Shown piece by piece: positions 42,916-51,314 of a stretch of 64,000 nucleotides of DNA. Source of the stretch: Halobaculum gomorrense. GTDB lineage: Archaea; Halobacteriota; Halobacteria; Halobacteriales; Haloferacaceae. A program made the position numbers and the translations under genes. Below the pieces are notes generated by a model. That model did no database searches. It worked only from the letters and a program-made list of their open reading frames with translations, and was not told where the DNA came from. The first letter of the stretch is position 1. Every line of letters starts with the position of its first letter. The DNA is taken from positions 1 to 64,000 of the forward strand of contig NZ_FQWV01000011.1 in assembly GCF_900129775.1 (NCBI RefSeq), given 5' to 3'.

Positions 42916-43604
42916 GTCGGGCGGGCGCGGGCGGCGGCCGAGCGACCGGAAGCGACGCCGTCGCGTCGGTCGCGGGCCTGTCGTTCTCCGGGCGGGAGCT
43001 TCGCGACCTCCTGGTGGCGTGGGTCGCGCTGTCGGTCGCGTTCGCGGTGTTTTTCGCCGGCGGCGGCAGCGTGGTCGTGAACTCGCTGGCGGCGGGAGCG
43101 GTCGGCTCGCTGGGCGGCCTGTTCGCCGTGAGCCTCGTCACCGCCGGCGTCGCGTTCCTGCTGCACGAGCTGGGCCACAAGGTCACGGCGGTCCGGTTCG
43201 GCCAGCGGGCCGCGTTCCGCGCGGACTACGGCATGCTGTTTCTCGCGGTCGTCGCCGCGCTCGGCGGGTTCCTGTTCGCCGCGCCGGGCGCGGTCCACCA
43301 CGTCGGGCGGATCACCAAGCGCCAGAACGGACTCATCGCGCTGGCCGGTCCGGTCGTGAACCTCGTCCTCGCGGCCGTGTTCGTCCCGCTGCTGGCGATC
43401 GGGATGGCTGGGTTCTCGGCGCTCGCGCTGACGCTCGGAACCTACGGCGTCGCGGTGAACCTCCTCCTGGCGGCGTTCAACCTCATCCCCTTCGGCCCGC
43501 TCGACGGCGCGACCGTCCGGTCGTGGTCGACGCCAGTGTGGCTCGCGGCGTTCCTCCCGAGCGCCGCCCTCGCGGTCGGATTCGCCCTGTTCGTGTTGTT
43601 CTGA
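42912..43604 (+). CDS. M50-family intramembrane zinc metalloprotease
   Basis: A 230-residue site-2-protease-like membrane protein. The zinc motif HExxH is FLLHELGHKVTAVRFG, and the second metal-binding region is NLIPFGPLDGATV (NPxxDG-like). Around six transmembrane helices, no PDZ domain. The GTG start overlaps the TraB stop (GTGA), so the two membrane proteins are likely made in stoichiometric amounts and may share a task in membrane protein turnover. Confidence 0.85.
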   Translation: MSRAGAGGGRATGSDAVASVAGLSFSGRELRDLLVAWVALSVAFAVFFAGGGSVVVNSLAAGAVGSLGGLFAVSLVTAGVAFLLHELGHKVTAVRFGQRAAFRADYGMLFLAVVAALGGFLFAAPGAVHHVGRITKRQNGLIALAGPVVNLVLAAVFVPLLAIGMAGFSALALTLGTYGVAVNLLLAAFNLIPFGPLDGATVRSWSTPVWLAAFLPSAALAVGFALFVLF

Positions 43605-43694
43605 GACGCCGCGGCGACGCTCCCCCGTCGAGCCGTCCACCGTTCGCCGTTCGCTCCAAGGCGCTCACCGCGTTCGTGCCTCGCTGGGCCCGTG

Positions 43695-43753
43695 GGCGGA
43701 GCGGCATGGGACCGCTCCGCCGCCCTCCGAGGTGCTCGCTTCGCTCACACCTC
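43695..43753. repeat. pair of GC-rich hairpins in the intergenic region
   Basis: Two inverted repeats lie between the M50 gene and purM: a perfect 10-bp stem with 7-base loop (ggcggagcgg at 43695-43704, complement at 43712-43721), and gaggtg at 43729-43734 with cacctc at 43748-43753 enclosing ctcgcttcgctc. The first could terminate the TraB-M50 transcript; the second shares its core with the repeats near 36.2 kb. Confidence 0.55.
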
Positions 43754-43795
43754 GCTGTCGGTGCGCTTTTGCTCCCGCCCGAACCCCTCTCGACC

Positions 43796-44815
43796 ATGAC
43801 CGACGACGCCGGGAACGAGGACGCCCACACCGAGGAGACGGAGGAAGGACTCACGTACGCCGACGCGGGCGTCGACATCGACGCCAGCGAGGCCGCGACC
43901 GCGGCGCTCGTGTCGGCCGTCGGCGACGCCGGCGCCGAGGGAAGCGACTACGCCGGCCTGCTCGACATCGGCGACCGCTACCTCGCGCTCGCGACCGACG
44001 GCGTCGGGACGAAGCTGCTCGTCGCCGAGGCGCTGGGGGACTACTCGACGGTCGGCATCGACTGCATCGCGATGAACGCCAACGATCTGGTCGCCGCCGG
44101 CGTCGACCCCGTCGCGTTCGTCGACTACCTCGCGGTCGACGAGCCCGACGAGCGGTTCTCCGAGCAGGTCGGCGCCGGCCTCCGCGAGGGAGCCGAGCGC
44201 GCGGGGATCGCGCTCGTCGGCGGCGAGACCGCGGTGATGCCCGAGGTGATCAAGGGACTGGATCTGGCCGGCACCTGCGCGGGCCTCGTCGCGAAGGACG
44301 CCGTCTTCGACGGGCGCGCCGAGCCGGGCGACGCGCTCGTCGGGTGGGAGTCGTCGGGCATCCACTCGAACGGCCTCACGCTCGCGCGAGAGGCCGCGAC
44401 CCGCGAGCACGAGTACACCGATCCCTGTCCGTTCGAGGGGTACGACACCGTCGGTGAGGCGCTGCTGGAGCCGACGCGCATCTACGCCAACCTGCTGGAA
44501 CCGATGCGCGAGCACGGCGTCCGCGGCGCCGCCCACGTCACCGGCGGCGGCTGGACCAACTTGGAGCGACTGGGCGAGCACCGCTACGAGATCGCGGACC
44601 CGTGGCCGGTCCAGCCGGTGTTCAAGTTCGTGCAAGAGCAGGGGAACGTCGCCGACGAGGAGATGCACCGCACGTTCAACATGGGGACGGGCTTCGTCGC
44701 AGCCGTCGACCCCGACGAGGCCGAGTCGCTGGCGGCCGAGACCGACGGCCGGGTGATCGGCGAGGTCGCCGAGGGCGAGGGCGACGGCGTCGCGATCCGC
44801 GGGCTGGAGCTGTAG
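43796..44815 (+). CDS. purM: phosphoribosylformylglycinamidine cyclo-ligase
   Basis: A 339-residue cytosolic enzyme that closes the imidazole ring in purine synthesis (FGAM to AIR) using ATP. TYADAGVDIDASEAA, LATDGVGTKLLVA, the Mg-binding IDCIAMNANDLVAAGVDPV, GGETAVMPEV and WESSGIHSNGLTLAR are hallmark segments. An acidic N-terminal tail of about 18 residues precedes the domain. A promoter-like gcgcttttgc lies 28 bases before the ATG. Confidence 0.95.
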   Translation: MTDDAGNEDAHTEETEEGLTYADAGVDIDASEAATAALVSAVGDAGAEGSDYAGLLDIGDRYLALATDGVGTKLLVAEALGDYSTVGIDCIAMNANDLVAAGVDPVAFVDYLAVDEPDERFSEQVGAGLREGAERAGIALVGGETAVMPEVIKGLDLAGTCAGLVAKDAVFDGRAEPGDALVGWESSGIHSNGLTLAREAATREHEYTDPCPFEGYDTVGEALLEPTRIYANLLEPMREHGVRGAAHVTGGGWTNLERLGEHRYEIADPWPVQPVFKFVQEQGNVADEEMHRTFNMGTGFVAAVDPDEAESLAAETDGRVIGEVAEGEGDGVAIRGLEL

Positions 44816-44849
44816 CGTCGGTCGAAGCGGCGTCATCGTCCGTCCCGAG

Positions 44850-45809
44850 TCAGCGGTCCCGTGTCGATTCGGCGGACCGACCGGCGTCCAACGCCGTCCC
44901 GTCCCCGTCGACCGAACCTCGAACCCGTCCGGCCTCGACTTCGACGCGGCCGCGCGCGTCGATCCGCGGGAGGAACCGCCCGAGCGCGGTCGCGACCGCA
45001 TCGAGGTCGTCGACCGCGTCGGCGTCGACGGTGACGGCCGGGCGGAGTCGTCCGGACCGGGGAAGCACCACCTCGTCGTCCTCGATGCGGTAGCCCTCGA
45101 ATTCGTCCCACTCGTGGAGCGCGCGGTCGACCCGGAGTCCGGCGTCGGTGACGACGTACTCCGTGTCGTCGTCCCCCAGGGCCGCGAAGACCGTCGTCAC
45201 GGATCCGAGCAGGGTCGTGAGCGCCGTCGTTGACGGAACGAGCGTGTCGAGCGGGACCGCGATGACGCCGACCGACCCGGCGACTACGGCCGCGCCGGCG
45301 CTGACGGCAACGATCCCGGCGACCACGAGCAGCGTCGCCGCGACCGGCCCCGTCGGCCTCGCTCCGTTCCCGGTTCCGTCACCGTCGCCTCCGTCGAACT
45401 GGGCGTACTCCGTCGCTCCGTCGAGCGCCGACCACGTCCGGAGGCGGTCGGCCAGCACGACCGCGACGACCACGGGGACGACCGCGAGCACCCCGACGAG
45501 AGCCAGCGCCGCCTCGGGGGACTCCGGGGAGGTGAACAGCAGCAGCACGGCGAACCAGACGGCGGGCGGAGCCAGGGCCGCCGCGAGCGGCGCCACCGGC
45601 GACCGAGACGACAGCGCGGCGGGGAGGTCGTCCGCGGACGCCGCACCCGCGAACGCGACCGCGAACACGCCCGCGCCCGCACCGGCGATGAAGGCAGGGG
45701 CGACGGGGACCCCCGGCGAGAACCCGACGGCCGGAACGACCGCGAACACGACGTAGAGGGCGACGCTGGCGGGAAGGGACCGACGAGCGAACCGCTGGAG
45801 GGCGGACAT
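44850..45809 (-). CDS. polytopic membrane protein with C-terminal soluble domain
   Basis: A 319-residue protein. Four hydrophobic segments lie in the first 120 residues, a short charged loop follows, then two more (about 157-210). The last 100 residues are soluble (EYVVTDAGLRVDRALHEWDE and EGYRIEDDEVVLPRSGRL), resembling a small PH-like beta domain as in other archaeal membrane proteins. No function can be assigned. Convergent with purM and divergent from the AMP-binding relative. Confidence 0.7.
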   Translation of the reverse strand: MSALQRFARRSLPASVALYVVFAVVPAVGFSPGVPVAPAFIAGAGAGVFAVAFAGAASADDLPAALSSRSPVAPLAAALAPPAVWFAVLLLFTSPESPEAALALVGVLAVVPVVVAVVLADRLRTWSALDGATEYAQFDGGDGDGTGNGARPTGPVAATLLVVAGIVAVSAGAAVVAGSVGVIAVPLDTLVPSTTALTTLLGSVTTVFAALGDDDTEYVVTDAGLRVDRALHEWDEFEGYRIEDDEVVLPRSGRLRPAVTVDADAVDDLDAVATALGRFLPRIDARGRVEVEAGRVRGSVDGDGTALDAGRSAESTRDR

Positions 45810-45926
45810 CGTTCCGAGTTGTCAGTCGTAGCGTCAAAAGCGTCACGGCGGCGTGGGGTCGTCGGATATCCGTCGGGGCCCGCGTCGTGCCGTGTCGCTC
45901 TTGGCTCCCGCGTGCCTCGATCCGGC

Positions 45927-46679
45927 ATGGCCGACCCAACGCTCGTCGGGGATCTCGTCACCCGCGAGCGCCGCTCGGACCGGCTCGCGCTCCACGCCGC
46001 GGAGCTCGACCGCACGTACAGCTACTTCGACCTCTGCAACACCGCCTGCAAGGCGGGCAACGTCCTCAGCCACCTCGGCGTCCGCGAGGGCGACCGCGTC
46101 GCCGTCGCTCCCGAGCCGCTGCCGGAGCCGGTGCTCACGTTCCTCGGCGCCGCGCTCCTCGGCGCGGTGACGGAGTTCGACGCCGACATCGACCCCGAGA
46201 GCGACGCCCGCGCGGTCGTCGTCCCGGCCGAGCGCGAGTCGGAGTTCGACCTCCCCGGCGGCTCGAAGCTGTGCGTCTTCGGGGGCGCCCCCGACCGACC
46301 GGACACCACCCACTGGGAGCAGGAGGTGTGGAGCGAGAACCCCGCGTTCCCGCCGACGTTCCACGACCCGGCCGACCCGGTGCTCGGGGACGCGGACGGC
46401 GACCGGACGTACTCGCACGCCGACCTCCTCGAGGCGGCGCGGGGTGTCGCCGACGCGCTCGATCTCGGTGCGGACTCGCGGGTCGCCGTCAGGGCATCCC
46501 TGTCGGACCCCCGGGCGGTCGCCGCGGGCGTGCTCGCGCCGCTGCGTGTCGGCGGGGCGATCGCGCTGCCCGACGGCGACGCGGGGCTGGACGCGACGGC
46601 CGCGGTCGTGCCCGGCGACGCGGACGACGCGGACGTGCCGGAAGGACGGTCGATCGGGGTCGGGTCGGTGTCGCTCTAG
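45927..46679 (+). CDS. short AMP-binding (acyl-CoA synthetase-like) protein
   Basis: A 250-residue protein related to the N-terminal part of acyl-adenylate enzymes: LHAAELDRTYSYFDLCNTAC and LGVREGDRVAVAPEPLPEPV mirror the start of acetyl-CoA synthetases. It lacks the P-loop-like SSGTTGTPKG, the adenylate-binding core and the catalytic lysine domain, so it should not make acyl-CoA. It may be a regulatory or decayed paralogue. Convergent with the full acs gene, their ends nine bases apart. Confidence 0.65.
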   Translation: MADPTLVGDLVTRERRSDRLALHAAELDRTYSYFDLCNTACKAGNVLSHLGVREGDRVAVAPEPLPEPVLTFLGAALLGAVTEFDADIDPESDARAVVVPAERESEFDLPGGSKLCVFGGAPDRPDTTHWEQEVWSENPAFPPTFHDPADPVLGDADGDRTYSHADLLEAARGVADALDLGADSRVAVRASLSDPRAVAAGVLAPLRVGGAIALPDGDAGLDATAAVVPGDADDADVPEGRSIGVGSVSL

Positions 46680-46688
46680 CCGGCGGTT

Positions 46689-48764
46689 CTACCTCGCTTC
46701 CTTCAGCGCCTCAAGCGCCTCGGGGTTCTCCATTGACGAGAGGTCGCCGGGGTCCTCGCCCTCGTGCACCGACGCGATCGCGCGGCGGATGATCTTCCCC
46801 GACTGCGTCTTCGGAAACGCGTCGACGAACAGGATCTCGCGGGGGCGGAACGGCTTGCCGTGCTTCTCACCGACGAGGTCGCGAAGCTCCTCGCGCAGTT
46901 CGTCGCTCGGGTCGACCCCCGGTTCGAGCACGACGTACGCGACGACGGCGGTGCCGGTGGTGTCGTCGTCGACGCCGACCGCGGCGGCGGCGTTGACCGC
47001 CTCGTGATCGATGAGGACGCCTTCGATCTCGGCGGGGCCGACCTTCCGGCCTGCGACGTTGAGCGTGTCGTCCGCGCGGCCGTGGAGGAACCAGAAGCCG
47101 TCCTCGTCTTTCTGGGCCCAGTCGCCGTGGTTCCACATCGGCGGGTCGGTGAACGTCGACCAGTACTCGGCCAGGTAGCGCTCGTCGCCGGACCAGAGGC
47201 TCTTGGTCATGCTCGGGCAGGAGTCGCGCGCGACGAGGTAGCCCCGCTCGTGGCTGTCGGCGATGCTCTCACCGTCCTCGTCGATGATGTCGATGTCCAT
47301 GCCGAGCCCCGGGCCGCCGAGCGTGCACGGCTTCAGCGGCTGATCCGGCATCGGCATGAGGAAACAGCCGCAGATCTCGGTGCCCCCGGAGATGTTGACG
47401 ATCGGCACCTCCCCGCCGCCGACGTGCTCGTAGAACCACAGCCAGCTCTCGGGGTCCCACGGCTCCCCCGTCGACCCGAGGACGCGGAGGCTCGAGAGGT
47501 CGTGGCCCTCGACGTGCTCGTCGCCGTGCTTGCGCAGCGCGCGGATCGCGGTCGGCGAGATGCCGAACTGCGTCACGTCGTGGCGGTCGATCATCTCCCA
47601 GAAGCGGTCCGGTCCGGGGTAGTCGGGCGCGCCCTCGTACATGAGCACCGTGCCGCCGAAGGTGTGGTTCCCGATGAGTGTCCACGGACCCATCATCCAG
47701 CCGATATCCGAGACCCACCAGAACACGTCGTCGGGCTTCTGATCGAAGCCGAAGTGGATCTCCTTGGCGCACTGCACCTGCACGCCGGCGTGGGTGTGAA
47801 CGATCCCCTTCGGCGTCCCGGTCGTCCCCGACGAGTACAGCAGCATCGACACCTGATCCGAGGGCAGGGACTTCGTCTCGTACTCCGGAGCCCGCTCGGC
47901 GACCGCATCGGCCCACCACGAATCGCGGTCGTCGTCCCACGGGATCGCGAGGTCGGAGTCGGGGTCGCTCCGCTCGCGGGTCGCTCCGCCCCCCGCTCGC
48001 GTGTCCGAGGCGCTTCGCGCCTCGCTACCCAATCGGTCGTACACGACCACGTGCTCGACGTGGCCGGCCTCCGCGATGGCCTCGTCGGCGGTGTCCTTCA
48101 GCCTCACCTCGCTGCCGCGGCGGTAGAAGCCGTCGCCGGTGAACAGCACCGTACACGCCGAGTCGTCGATCCGCGTCGCGGTCGCGTCGACGCCGAAGCC
48201 CGAGAAGATCGGCACCGCGATGGCGCCGACTTTGAAGCAGCCGTAGAGGATGCTCATCACCTCTGGCACCATCGGCATGTAGAGACCGACGGTGTCGCCC
48301 GTCCCGACGCCCCGCAACTCCAGGTAGTTGGCGACCCGGTTCGACTGCTCGTGGAGGTCGCCGAACGTCACCTCGCGGGTGTCGCCGGGCTCGCCCTCCC
48401 AGACGCAGGCCACGTCGTCGCGGGCGTCGCCGGCGGCGTGGCGGTCGACGACGTTGTGCGCGAGGTTGATCTCCCCGCCCGGGTACCAATCGGAGAACTG
48501 CGGCCCGTCCGCGTCGTCGCGGACCGTGTCGTACGCCTCGAAGAAGTCGATGCCGAGGTACTCGACCAGCTCGTCCCAGAACCACTCGACGCCCGAGTCC
48601 GGCTTACCCGGCAGCTCGGTCGTCGTGCGCTCGATGAGCGCCTCGTAGCCGTCGATACCGTACTCGCGTTCGAACGCGCGGACGTTCGTCGACTCGGCGA
48701 ACGCCTCGCTGGGCTCGTGGACCACGGTGTCGGTGCCGACCGCTGGGTCCGTCTCGTCGCGCAT
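46689..48764 (-). CDS. acs: acetyl-CoA synthetase (AMP-forming)
   Basis: A 691-residue cytosolic enzyme activating acetate to acetyl-CoA. MLLYSSGTTGTPKGIVHTHA is the AMP-binding motif, GRADDTLNVAGRKVGPAEIE marks the hinge, and FPKTQSGKIIRRAI carries the catalytic lysine. An unusual Arg/Gly/Ser-rich insert (about residues 249-272, encoded around 47950-48025) lies in a surface loop and is made of short GC-rich repeats. A TATA-like agtaatttta (48791-48800, plus-strand reading) is about 32 bases before the ATG. Confidence 0.92.
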   Translation of the reverse strand: MRDETDPAVGTDTVVHEPSEAFAESTNVRAFEREYGIDGYEALIERTTTELPGKPDSGVEWFWDELVEYLGIDFFEAYDTVRDDADGPQFSDWYPGGEINLAHNVVDRHAAGDARDDVACVWEGEPGDTREVTFGDLHEQSNRVANYLELRGVGTGDTVGLYMPMVPEVMSILYGCFKVGAIAVPIFSGFGVDATATRIDDSACTVLFTGDGFYRRGSEVRLKDTADEAIAEAGHVEHVVVYDRLGSEARSASDTRAGGGATRERSDPDSDLAIPWDDDRDSWWADAVAERAPEYETKSLPSDQVSMLLYSSGTTGTPKGIVHTHAGVQVQCAKEIHFGFDQKPDDVFWWVSDIGWMMGPWTLIGNHTFGGTVLMYEGAPDYPGPDRFWEMIDRHDVTQFGISPTAIRALRKHGDEHVEGHDLSSLRVLGSTGEPWDPESWLWFYEHVGGGEVPIVNISGGTEICGCFLMPMPDQPLKPCTLGGPGLGMDIDIIDEDGESIADSHERGYLVARDSCPSMTKSLWSGDERYLAEYWSTFTDPPMWNHGDWAQKDEDGFWFLHGRADDTLNVAGRKVGPAEIEGVLIDHEAVNAAAAVGVDDDTTGTAVVAYVVLEPGVDPSDELREELRDLVGEKHGKPFRPREILFVDAFPKTQSGKIIRRAIASVHEGEDPGDLSSMENPEALEALKEAR
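47965..48024. repeat. GC-rich repeat/hairpin patch inside acs
   Basis: Within the acs coding region tcgctccg occurs at 47965-47972 and 47981-47988, cgctcgcg at 47971-47978 and 47994-48001, and a perfect 8-bp stem with loop ttc (cgaggcgcttcgcgcctcg) at 48006-48024. The reading frame stays open and the patch adds an Arg-rich loop to the protein. Confidence 0.6.
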
Positions 48765-48790
48765 GCTCGGCCGTTTTTGCGGGGAGGGCA

Positions 48791-48800
48791 AGTAATTTTA
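48791..48800 (-). promoter_or_regulatory. TATA-like box of acs
   Basis: The minus strand reads taaaattact, about 32 bases before the acs ATG at 48764, in otherwise GC-rich DNA. Confidence 0.5.
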
Positions 48801-48877
48801 CACGACCGCGGGACGCCGCGTCGGGGCTGCCCGCCTCCGCGGCAAGAGCGAAGTACCGCCGCCGAGTGCGACGGGGC

Positions 48878-49693
48878 ATGCGCGACGATACGGCCGCCGA
48901 ACCCGGCTCCGAAACCGCCGTCGATCCCGCGACCGCCTTCGACCTCTCCGACCGCGTCGCCGTCGTCACCGGCGGCACGCGCGGCATCGGCCGCGCGATC
49001 GCGCTCGGTCTGGCGAACGCCGGCGCCGACGTGGTCCCGACGAGCCGGACCGCCGCGGACGTGGAGGACGCCGTCGCCGCGGTCGAGTCCTGCGGCGTCG
49101 ACTCACTTGCGCGTCCGACCGACGTGACTGATACCGACGACGTGACCGCGCTGATGGGGGCCGTCGCCGACGGGCTCGGCGGCCCGGAGATCGTCGTCAA
49201 CAACGCCGGCGTCAACCCCGACGGTGCGCTCGGGCCGCCGGAGGCGACGACCGAGGACGCCGAGGAGTTCGTGCTCGACGTGAACCTCCGCGGCGCGCTC
49301 CGGTGCGCCCGCGCGGCCGCCGAGTCGCTGCGCGCGAGCGACGGCGGGAGCCTGATCAACGTCGCCTCCGTGGGCGGGCTGGTGGGGCTCCCCCGACAGC
49401 ACCCGTACGTCGCCTCGAAGCACGGCCTCGTCGGCGTGACGAAGTCGATGGCGCTCGACTGGGCGCCCGAGGTGCGCGTGAACGCCGTCGCCCCCGGCTA
49501 CGTCTTCACCGACCTCACGGCCGACATCGCGGATGACGAACGCCTCATGGAGTCGATCCGCGACCGCACGCCCCTCGGTCGGTTCGCCGACCCCGCGGAG
49601 GTCGCCGGCCCGGTCGTCTTCCTCGCGAGCGACGCTGCCAGCTACGTGACGGGCGCGTGCCTCGCGGTCGATGGCGGGTGGACGGCGCGGTGA
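48878..49693 (+). CDS. short-chain dehydrogenase/reductase
   Basis: A 271-residue classical SDR. The NAD(P)-binding VVTGGTRGIGRAIALGL, the NNAGVNP motif, the catalytic Ser region LINVASVGG and YVASKHGLVG (YxxxK) are all intact, followed by VNAVAPGYVFTDL. It resembles 3-oxoacyl-ACP reductase (FabG)-type enzymes, but haloarchaea lack classical fatty-acid synthesis, so the substrate is open. Divergent from acs. Confidence 0.9.
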   Translation: MRDDTAAEPGSETAVDPATAFDLSDRVAVVTGGTRGIGRAIALGLANAGADVVPTSRTAADVEDAVAAVESCGVDSLARPTDVTDTDDVTALMGAVADGLGGPEIVVNNAGVNPDGALGPPEATTEDAEEFVLDVNLRGALRCARAAAESLRASDGGSLINVASVGGLVGLPRQHPYVASKHGLVGVTKSMALDWAPEVRVNAVAPGYVFTDLTADIADDERLMESIRDRTPLGRFADPAEVAGPVVFLASDAASYVTGACLAVDGGWTAR

Positions 49694-49735
49694 GGCGGTG
49701 CAGGCGGCCGGGTCGACGCTTCCCGTCCCCGCTCC

Positions 49736-49790
49736 CTCGCCGTCTCCGACTCCCTCACCGTCTCCGACTCCCTCGCCGTCTCCGTCCTCC
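49736..49790. repeat. 18-bp tandem repeat, nearly three copies
   Basis: ctcgccgtctccgactcc at 49736-49753 is followed by a copy with one change at 49754-49771 and a diverging third copy from 49772. It lies in the 162-base gap between the SDR and GNAT genes. Confidence 0.6.
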
Positions 49791-49855
49791 TCCCGCGCCC
49801 TCGTCGCGTCGGTTCCTCCACAAACGGTAACACACCGGACCGCGTACCGCTCGAT

Positions 49856-50440
49856 ATGTACGTCCGCGACGCCAAAAACCGGGACGAGGCGTGGCTGCTC
49901 GACTACATCGAAGAGATGGGCCTCGACGAGCGGTCCTTCCGATCGCGCGACTACGTCATCGCGGTCGACGAGGGGTCGAACACCCGAGCTGGGTTCGGCC
50001 GCCTGCGGATCCACAAGACCGACGACGGCGACTTCGTCGAGTTGACGGGGATCGGGGTGCTGGAGTCGTGGCGCGGACAGGGCGTCGGGGCGCACGTCGT
50101 CGAGCGGCTGGTCGAGAAGGCCGGCGACGAGGAGTTCGAGGCGGTATACTGCTTCACGCCGACGGCGTCGTACCTCGAACAGTTCGGCTTCGAGCCCCTC
50201 GACGAGGACGTTCCCGAGGCGCTGGCCGACCGGCTCGATCAGGTCCGCGCCGACGAGGGCGAGGACGCGACCGCGATGCGGCTCGACCGCGAGGCGTTCG
50301 TGCTGCCCGAGCGCTTCCGCGAACGGTTCAAGAACGCCTCGCCCGACGGGAGCGCCGCCGAGCCGGAGGTGAAAGAGACGGCCGAGGACTTCGGTATCGA
50401 CCCGGAGCAGGCAACATACAAGTACGACACCGGCGGGTGA
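49856..50440 (+). CDS. GNAT-family N-acetyltransferase
   Basis: A 194-residue protein. The acetyl-CoA-binding motif A is IGVLESWRGQGVGAHVVERL, preceded by FGRLRIHKTDDGDFVELTGI; YLEQFGFEPLD is motif B. The C-terminal 60 residues are an extra charged region ending EQATYKYDTGG. Substrate unknown. A promoter-like cggtaacac lies about 27 bases before the ATG. Confidence 0.85.
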   Translation: MYVRDAKNRDEAWLLDYIEEMGLDERSFRSRDYVIAVDEGSNTRAGFGRLRIHKTDDGDFVELTGIGVLESWRGQGVGAHVVERLVEKAGDEEFEAVYCFTPTASYLEQFGFEPLDEDVPEALADRLDQVRADEGEDATAMRLDREAFVLPERFRERFKNASPDGSAAEPEVKETAEDFGIDPEQATYKYDTGG

Positions 50441-50502
50441 GCGCAGCGCCGGGCGGGCCGAACGCGGCGACGCGCCCCATCCCGGTGGGTCGGCGAGCCG
50501 AC

Positions 50503-50763
50503 TCAGGTCCGGCCTTCGAGGAAGTCCGTCGAGAACACGAGGTACGCCAGCACCGAACAGAACAGGATCGGCGGGAGGATCGCGAAGCCCCACAGCGGGT
50601 CGATCCCCCAGGTCAGGAGCAACACCACGTCCGCGAGGCCGATCGCGAGAAACGGGAGCACCGCGAGGACGGCCCAGAGCCGTCCGCGGCCCACCTCCTC
50701 GTCCGACGCGTCGTCTGGCTCCGAACCGGATACGTCGGCCGACTCGGTCGCACTCGTCGCCAT
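50503..50763 (-). CDS. small two-helix membrane protein
   Basis: An 86-residue protein with an acidic N-terminal tail (about 1-26) and two hydrophobic segments (WAVLAVLPFLAIGLADVVLL and FAILPPILFCSVLAYLVFST). No domain recognised. Same strand as, and 81 bases downstream of, another small membrane protein; the pair may be co-transcribed. Confidence 0.65.
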   Translation of the reverse strand: MATSATESADVSGSEPDDASDEEVGRGRLWAVLAVLPFLAIGLADVVLLLTWGIDPLWGFAILPPILFCSVLAYLVFSTDFLEGRT

Positions 50764-50844
50764 GTCCGAACTCGCCGCCGCGGCCACAAAAGCACCCCGC
50801 TCGCCGGCGGTCCAACCCGAGTCCGGAGCGTCCATCGAGTCGGC

Positions 50845-51171
50845 TCAGTTCACCGCGTCGTCGTCGAACCGGGAGGCGACGGCGACGAGTCCGAAGAGGG
50901 CGCTGAGGATGAGCGCGGAGAGCACCCCCCCGTACACCGCCATCGCCGCGGGCGACCCCGGAAGCGTGACGAGGTCGAACACCGTCACGGCGTCGACCTC
51001 GTTGTTCGCAGCGACGACGTAGCCCGCGGCCGCGGCGAACAGCGTCACGGTCCCGCCGGCGCCCAGCAGGTACGGTCGCCCGGACGCCTCGACGGCGCTC
51101 GACTCGCCCTCGATCAGGCCGTTCGCGTCGCCGCCGCGCTCGTCGTCGGCCGCGGTCGCTCGATCGGTCAC
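50845..51171 (-). CDS. small membrane protein (possibly DUF7520)
   Basis: A 108-residue protein with a hydrophilic acidic tail and two hydrophobic segments (YLLGAGGTVTLFAAAAGYVV and AAMAVYGGVLSALILSALFG). The layout resembles a small haloarchaeal membrane family, from memory. The GTG start at 51171 was preferred over a TTG nine codons upstream. Confidence 0.55.
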   Translation of the reverse strand: MTDRATAADDERGGDANGLIEGESSAVEASGRPYLLGAGGTVTLFAAAAGYVVAANNEVDAVTVFDLVTLPGSPAAMAVYGGVLSALILSALFGLVAVASRFDDDAVN

Positions 51172-51314
51172 GGGCGGTCGTTGGGCTCCCGCGGTCAAGG
51201 CGCTGTCGGGCCCGCCACGCGTCCGACGGGGAGCCGCCGCGACGGCGACGGCGACACTGACGCCGACGACACCGACGACACACGATTAAGTACGCGCGGG
51301 CGGTTCGCTCGGGT

